A stretch of 64,000 nucleotides of DNA from assembly GCA_029260795.1 (NCBI GenBank), contig JAJDCO010000081.1:104087-168086 (forward strand), written 5' to 3'. This DNA is from Planctomycetota bacterium. GTDB taxonomy: Bacteria; Planctomycetota; OFTM77. The translations under genes and the position numbers were made by a program. Shown in pieces: positions 61,536 to 64,000 of this stretch. The notes under the pieces are model-generated. The model did no database searches. It was not told the origin of the DNA and saw only the letters and a list, made by a program, of their open reading frames with translations. Position 1 is the first letter of the stretch, and the number at the start of each line of letters is the position of its first letter.

Positions 61536-63182
61536 TCATTCAGCAGTCCTGAGGATAACATAGTCACATGGCACTCGTAAGTCTGCGAACCCGCTCTCGT
61601 TGCCAGAGCGCACGGTGATGCGATATTCCCCATAGGGAATGTCGACCAGAGCGAAGACCCCGCTAGCGTCGACATCGACAAGTATGCTCTTCCTACCTCC
61701 TCGCGGCTTCACCTTTACGATAGCTGGATTCCCTGGCTCGCCTCCGTTCTGCCACACTACTCGTCCTCTTATTTCTCCCTGTGGCGCTGAGTATGAGAGG
61801 AATACCTTGTCGAGATGAGACCCTCTAGGAATCCCGGAGTAGTCTTGCTCGGCGATCAGGAGGCCCCGAGAGTCAGAAAGGCGAACTATCAATGAGTCAC
61901 GCAACGAGAGCCCCCGTCCCTCTGAAATGAGCAAAGTTCTGCTCTCGGGCGCATTGAAGAGCAACGACACCCCGCCCGAGCCATCGAAGCTCTCTCTCAC
62001 GGTATCCGCTTCTCCTAGCACGACGTTGCTAAACCCAATTTTCTTGGACGCAACCGCCAGCCCAGTCACCTCGACCTTCGTCGCCTCGACCGGGCCTTTC
62101 CAGGACAATTCCAACTTGCCGGCCCGCTGCAAGGTCATTCGAAGCAAGTTCGTTCCGGGCGTTCGCTCCTTTGCCGCGGGCCAATACCCGGAGGCCGTCG
62201 CGACGACTTTCAAGACACCGTCGCTTAGCGCGACCGTAGTCATTCCCGAGTCATCCGTGTACTCGCCAGTGACTATGTCTCCAAACTCTCCTTCAAAAGA
62301 CACGGCTGCGCCACTAACGCCTTGACCAGTTTCCGCGTCCAAAACCTCAATAGCGATTGCGTCTCTCGCCGGCAAGACGATGGGATCAAGAACCTCTCCA
62401 GGCATCAACGGCCGGCCAAGCTGAAGGAGCTCAGAAGCAGACACATCCTTTGATGAGGCGCATAGCACCCGTGCCATCAGTCCGCTCTGTTGCGGAATCG
62501 TCAAATGAAAGAGACCTTCCTCCACAGTCGTAGCTCTCGTATTGATCGACTCGACTCCAGCGCTCGTGCCCCCCGGCCCACCCACGGTCCACGTGATTCG
62601 AACCGAAGCATCTATTTCTGGCTCCGACCGAGAGTCTCGCACTCTGCCACAGACTCCGACGAATCGCAGTGAAAGGTAAACCGGGTCTCTTTTGGCGTCT
62701 AGTTGAACGTCCCTAACCAGCCTGCCCTCAAGGAGTATTCTATAGCGCTCAGAAATCAAGGTTAGGGCGACCGGCTTCTGTCCTTCAGTTTCAAAATAAA
62801 ACCACCCATCCTCGCTGGGTGCTGTCTGCAATATTGCACCGTCTTGCATCGTTAGTTGCAGGGTGAGCGCCTCGTTGGAAAGCGGCTCGGGATGAGGGTG
62901 GTCCACGACATTGAGTTGACCTCTCAGCGCCTGCTCAGGATCATTCAACTGAGCAACGCCTTGCTCGCTCGACTTACCAGTTTCCCGATTTCCATCGTCG
63001 ACAACTACACGCGACGGAGCATGACGAGTTTCAGAGAGTAGCTTGCTTCTCCTTAAGGAGCTTGTTTCCCTAGAAACACTAGCCGACCTGGTTGGCTGCA
63101 TTGCCAAGTCTCTACCTGTGATCACTAGTGCGACACCAACGCAGACTGCGAGGATCAGCACTCCGAATACGTAGTAGCGCAC
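61536..63182 (-). CDS. Membrane-anchored protein with carboxypeptidase-regulatory-like repeats
   Basis: A 548-residue protein with one N-terminal TM (YYVFGVLILAVCVGVALVI), a Ser/Arg/Glu-rich linker, then several beta-sandwich units with patterns such as GVSGAAVSFEGEFGDIVTGEYTDDSGMTTVAL and SILVDVDASGVFALVDIPYGEYRITV, typical of CarboxypepD_reg-like or Ig-like folds. Unknown function; such proteins often are surface or adhesion components. GTG 63182 is chosen because AAAGGAG lies 10 bases upstream; TTG at 63191 is also possible. G+C and codon use are clearly lower than the rest of the window. Confidence 0.65.
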   Translation of the reverse strand: MRYYVFGVLILAVCVGVALVITGRDLAMQPTRSASVSRETSSLRRSKLLSETRHAPSRVVVDDGNRETGKSSEQGVAQLNDPEQALRGQLNVVDHPHPEPLSNEALTLQLTMQDGAILQTAPSEDGWFYFETEGQKPVALTLISERYRILLEGRLVRDVQLDAKRDPVYLSLRFVGVCGRVRDSRSEPEIDASVRITWTVGGPGGTSAGVESINTRATTVEEGLFHLTIPQQSGLMARVLCASSKDVSASELLQLGRPLMPGEVLDPIVLPARDAIAIEVLDAETGQGVSGAAVSFEGEFGDIVTGEYTDDSGMTTVALSDGVLKVVATASGYWPAAKERTPGTNLLRMTLQRAGKLELSWKGPVEATKVEVTGLAVASKKIGFSNVVLGEADTVRESFDGSGGVSLLFNAPESRTLLISEGRGLSLRDSLIVRLSDSRGLLIAEQDYSGIPRGSHLDKVFLSYSAPQGEIRGRVVWQNGGEPGNPAIVKVKPRGGRKSILVDVDASGVFALVDIPYGEYRITVRSGNESGFADLRVPCDYVILRTAE

Positions 63183-63288
63183 CTTCCACAAGCTCCTTTA
63201 GTTTATCGCAATGATAAGCAGCGCATTAAGGACCGCAGCGCCCGAATAGCGTTTGTCTTGTCTTGTTTACCGTAGCGAAGAGAAGCGC

Positions 63289-63816
63289 CTAGAAGCAGAC
63301 ACGGCTGGCAGCACCTGTTACCACATCAAACTCCTTTCTCACGATCAAGGCACTCGTCTCGAGATGTCTCACGCTCAGGAGGTACTTCCCCGAAACCAGC
63401 TTTAGTCGCGACGCCTTTCCAGGCTGAACTTCGTCGGCCCAAATACAGAGATCACGCGAATCTTCAAGCTCGGCGAACATTCCATTCGGAAGATCCACTC
63501 CAGGCAACAGCTCTACAGTGTTTCCCTGTTGCAGATGGAGAACGACATTATCTAGATCATGCTCTCGTAAATGCACTAGCGTGGGCGAGGCAGCCCATTC
63601 GTTCGTTGCAAACCACGCACTTTGGTCGTGCGCAGCTCCGGCAAAGGCAAGATAAAGGTCCTCTTCAATTTCCGACAACTCAAATTTTCCATCCGGACCT
63701 ATTCGGAGCCGCCACTTTGGGTCAATGGGGGCTTTCGATACCTCATCCACCTTCACCATGAAGAACTCGGTGGTTGAAGGCAGCGTTCCCCCCTTTGAAA
63801 CCACCTTTCCAACCAT
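63289..63816 (-). CDS. Hypothetical protein, possible 5'-truncated paralogue
   Basis: A 175-residue, mainly beta protein without signal peptide. Its KWRLRIGPDGKFELSEIEEDLYLAF segment and C-terminal LKLVSGKYLLSVRHLETSALIV resemble the sandwich units of the protein encoded downstream, which suggests it is a related fragment. AGGAGG directly abuts ATG 63816, an unfavourable spacing, and in-frame upstream codons run only to a TAG at 63853-63855. A transposase gene starts 140 bp away, so the 5' part may have been removed by insertion. Lower G+C like its neighbour. Confidence 0.45.
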   Translation of the reverse strand: MVGKVVSKGGTLPSTTEFFMVKVDEVSKAPIDPKWRLRIGPDGKFELSEIEEDLYLAFAGAAHDQSAWFATNEWAASPTLVHLREHDLDNVVLHLQQGNTVELLPGVDLPNGMFAELEDSRDLCIWADEVQPGKASRLKLVSGKYLLSVRHLETSALIVRKEFDVVTGAASRVCF

Positions 63817-63955
63817 CCTCCTCGGCCTCGCTACTTTGTGGTGTCTATGAAACTATTTCGGTTCATCCGGCTGATGCGTACGGAAACGGGTTGCTATCAG
63901 GTGGACATGCCCGTCTCATCTGGAGTTGTTCAACGACTTCAGAAGGAGACGGAAC

Positions 63956-64000
63956 ATGTCCACGAGCTTGTTGTATCACGCGTTTGGCGTCAGAGGGTAT
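63956..64000 (+). mobile_element. Start of a transposase gene, probably ISL3-type
   Basis: The last 15 codons read MSTSLLYHAFGVRGY after AAGGAG seven bases upstream. From memory this start matches ISL3-family transposases of Planctomycetota; only 15 residues are available, so the family call is tentative. The upstream 100 bp may contain the left end of the element, but the terminal repeat cannot be fixed without the other end. Confidence 0.5.

Noticed and set aside
61081..61681. N-terminal extension of the enoyl-CoA hydratase
   Set aside because: AGGAGG and ATG 61078 give a standard-length crotonase; the upstream part is unconserved and Ser/Arg-rich.

Overview
The window is about 66% G+C, densely coded on both strands, and looks like chromosome of a Gram-negative-type (diderm) bacterium. 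The outer-membrane-style features are an RND pump, an MsbA-like flippase, LPS-kinase-like proteins and lipobox lipoproteins. A Planctomycetota-like origin is my best guess. It rests on a TPR-CHAT protein with near-identical repeats, a sulfatase-like lipoprotein, carboxypeptidase-regulatory-like secreted proteins, and a transposase start at the right edge that resembles ISL3 elements of that phylum. Myxococcota or another deep diderm lineage is not excluded. No rRNA, tRNA or CRISPR array was seen.

Layout. 1-2619: 3' part of a TPR-CHAT protease-like gene. 2.9-7.0 kb: hemerythrin-like protein, MFS transporter, unknown lipoprotein, DusB. 7.2-11.7 kb: a four-gene MacAB/Lol-type export operon (fusion protein, ATPase, two FtsX-type permeases). 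11.9-20.3 kb: sulfatase-like lipoprotein, renalase-like flavoprotein, ValS with a promoter/terminator element upstream, HDAC-like deacetylase and two small membrane proteins. 20.5-25.6 kb: tetR-MFP-RND efflux operon with a palindromic operator. 26.1-29.8 kb: a large exported metallopeptidase/jelly-roll/thioredoxin-fold fusion. 30.3-34.6 kb: PriA, MazG-like hydrolase and a SpoIIE-type regulator with altered metal ligands. 34.8-37.3 kb: rimO-pgsA-pgpA, translationally coupled. 37.8-42.3 kb: cytochrome c lipoprotein, FtsK and GlyA. 42.3-52.7 kb: an envelope glycolipid cluster (two GT2, two GT4, a CgeB-like protein, a methyltransferase, an MsbA-like exporter and a tandem double kinase).

53.9-61.1 kb is the most coherent pathway: a tightly packed minus-strand operon. 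In transcription order it has enoyl-CoA hydratase, acyl-CoA dehydrogenase, [2Fe-2S] ferredoxin, tryptophan 2,3-dioxygenase, kynureninase-like enzyme, aryl-CoA ligase, creatininase-family hydrolase and thioesterase, with a rhodanese lipoprotein downstream. It reads as tryptophan -> N-formylkynurenine -> kynurenine -> anthranilate -> anthraniloyl-CoA -> beta-oxidation-like steps. The creatininase-family protein is a candidate non-orthologous formamidase. No ring oxygenase is present in the window.

61.5-64.0 kb is visibly lower in G+C, holds two unknown proteins and ends in the start of a transposase, so it is probably the edge of a mobile or variable region. Several intergenic regions carry short hairpin-forming repeats with GAAA, GAGA or TTCG loops and longer direct or inverted copies, which look like a dispersed REP-like family.
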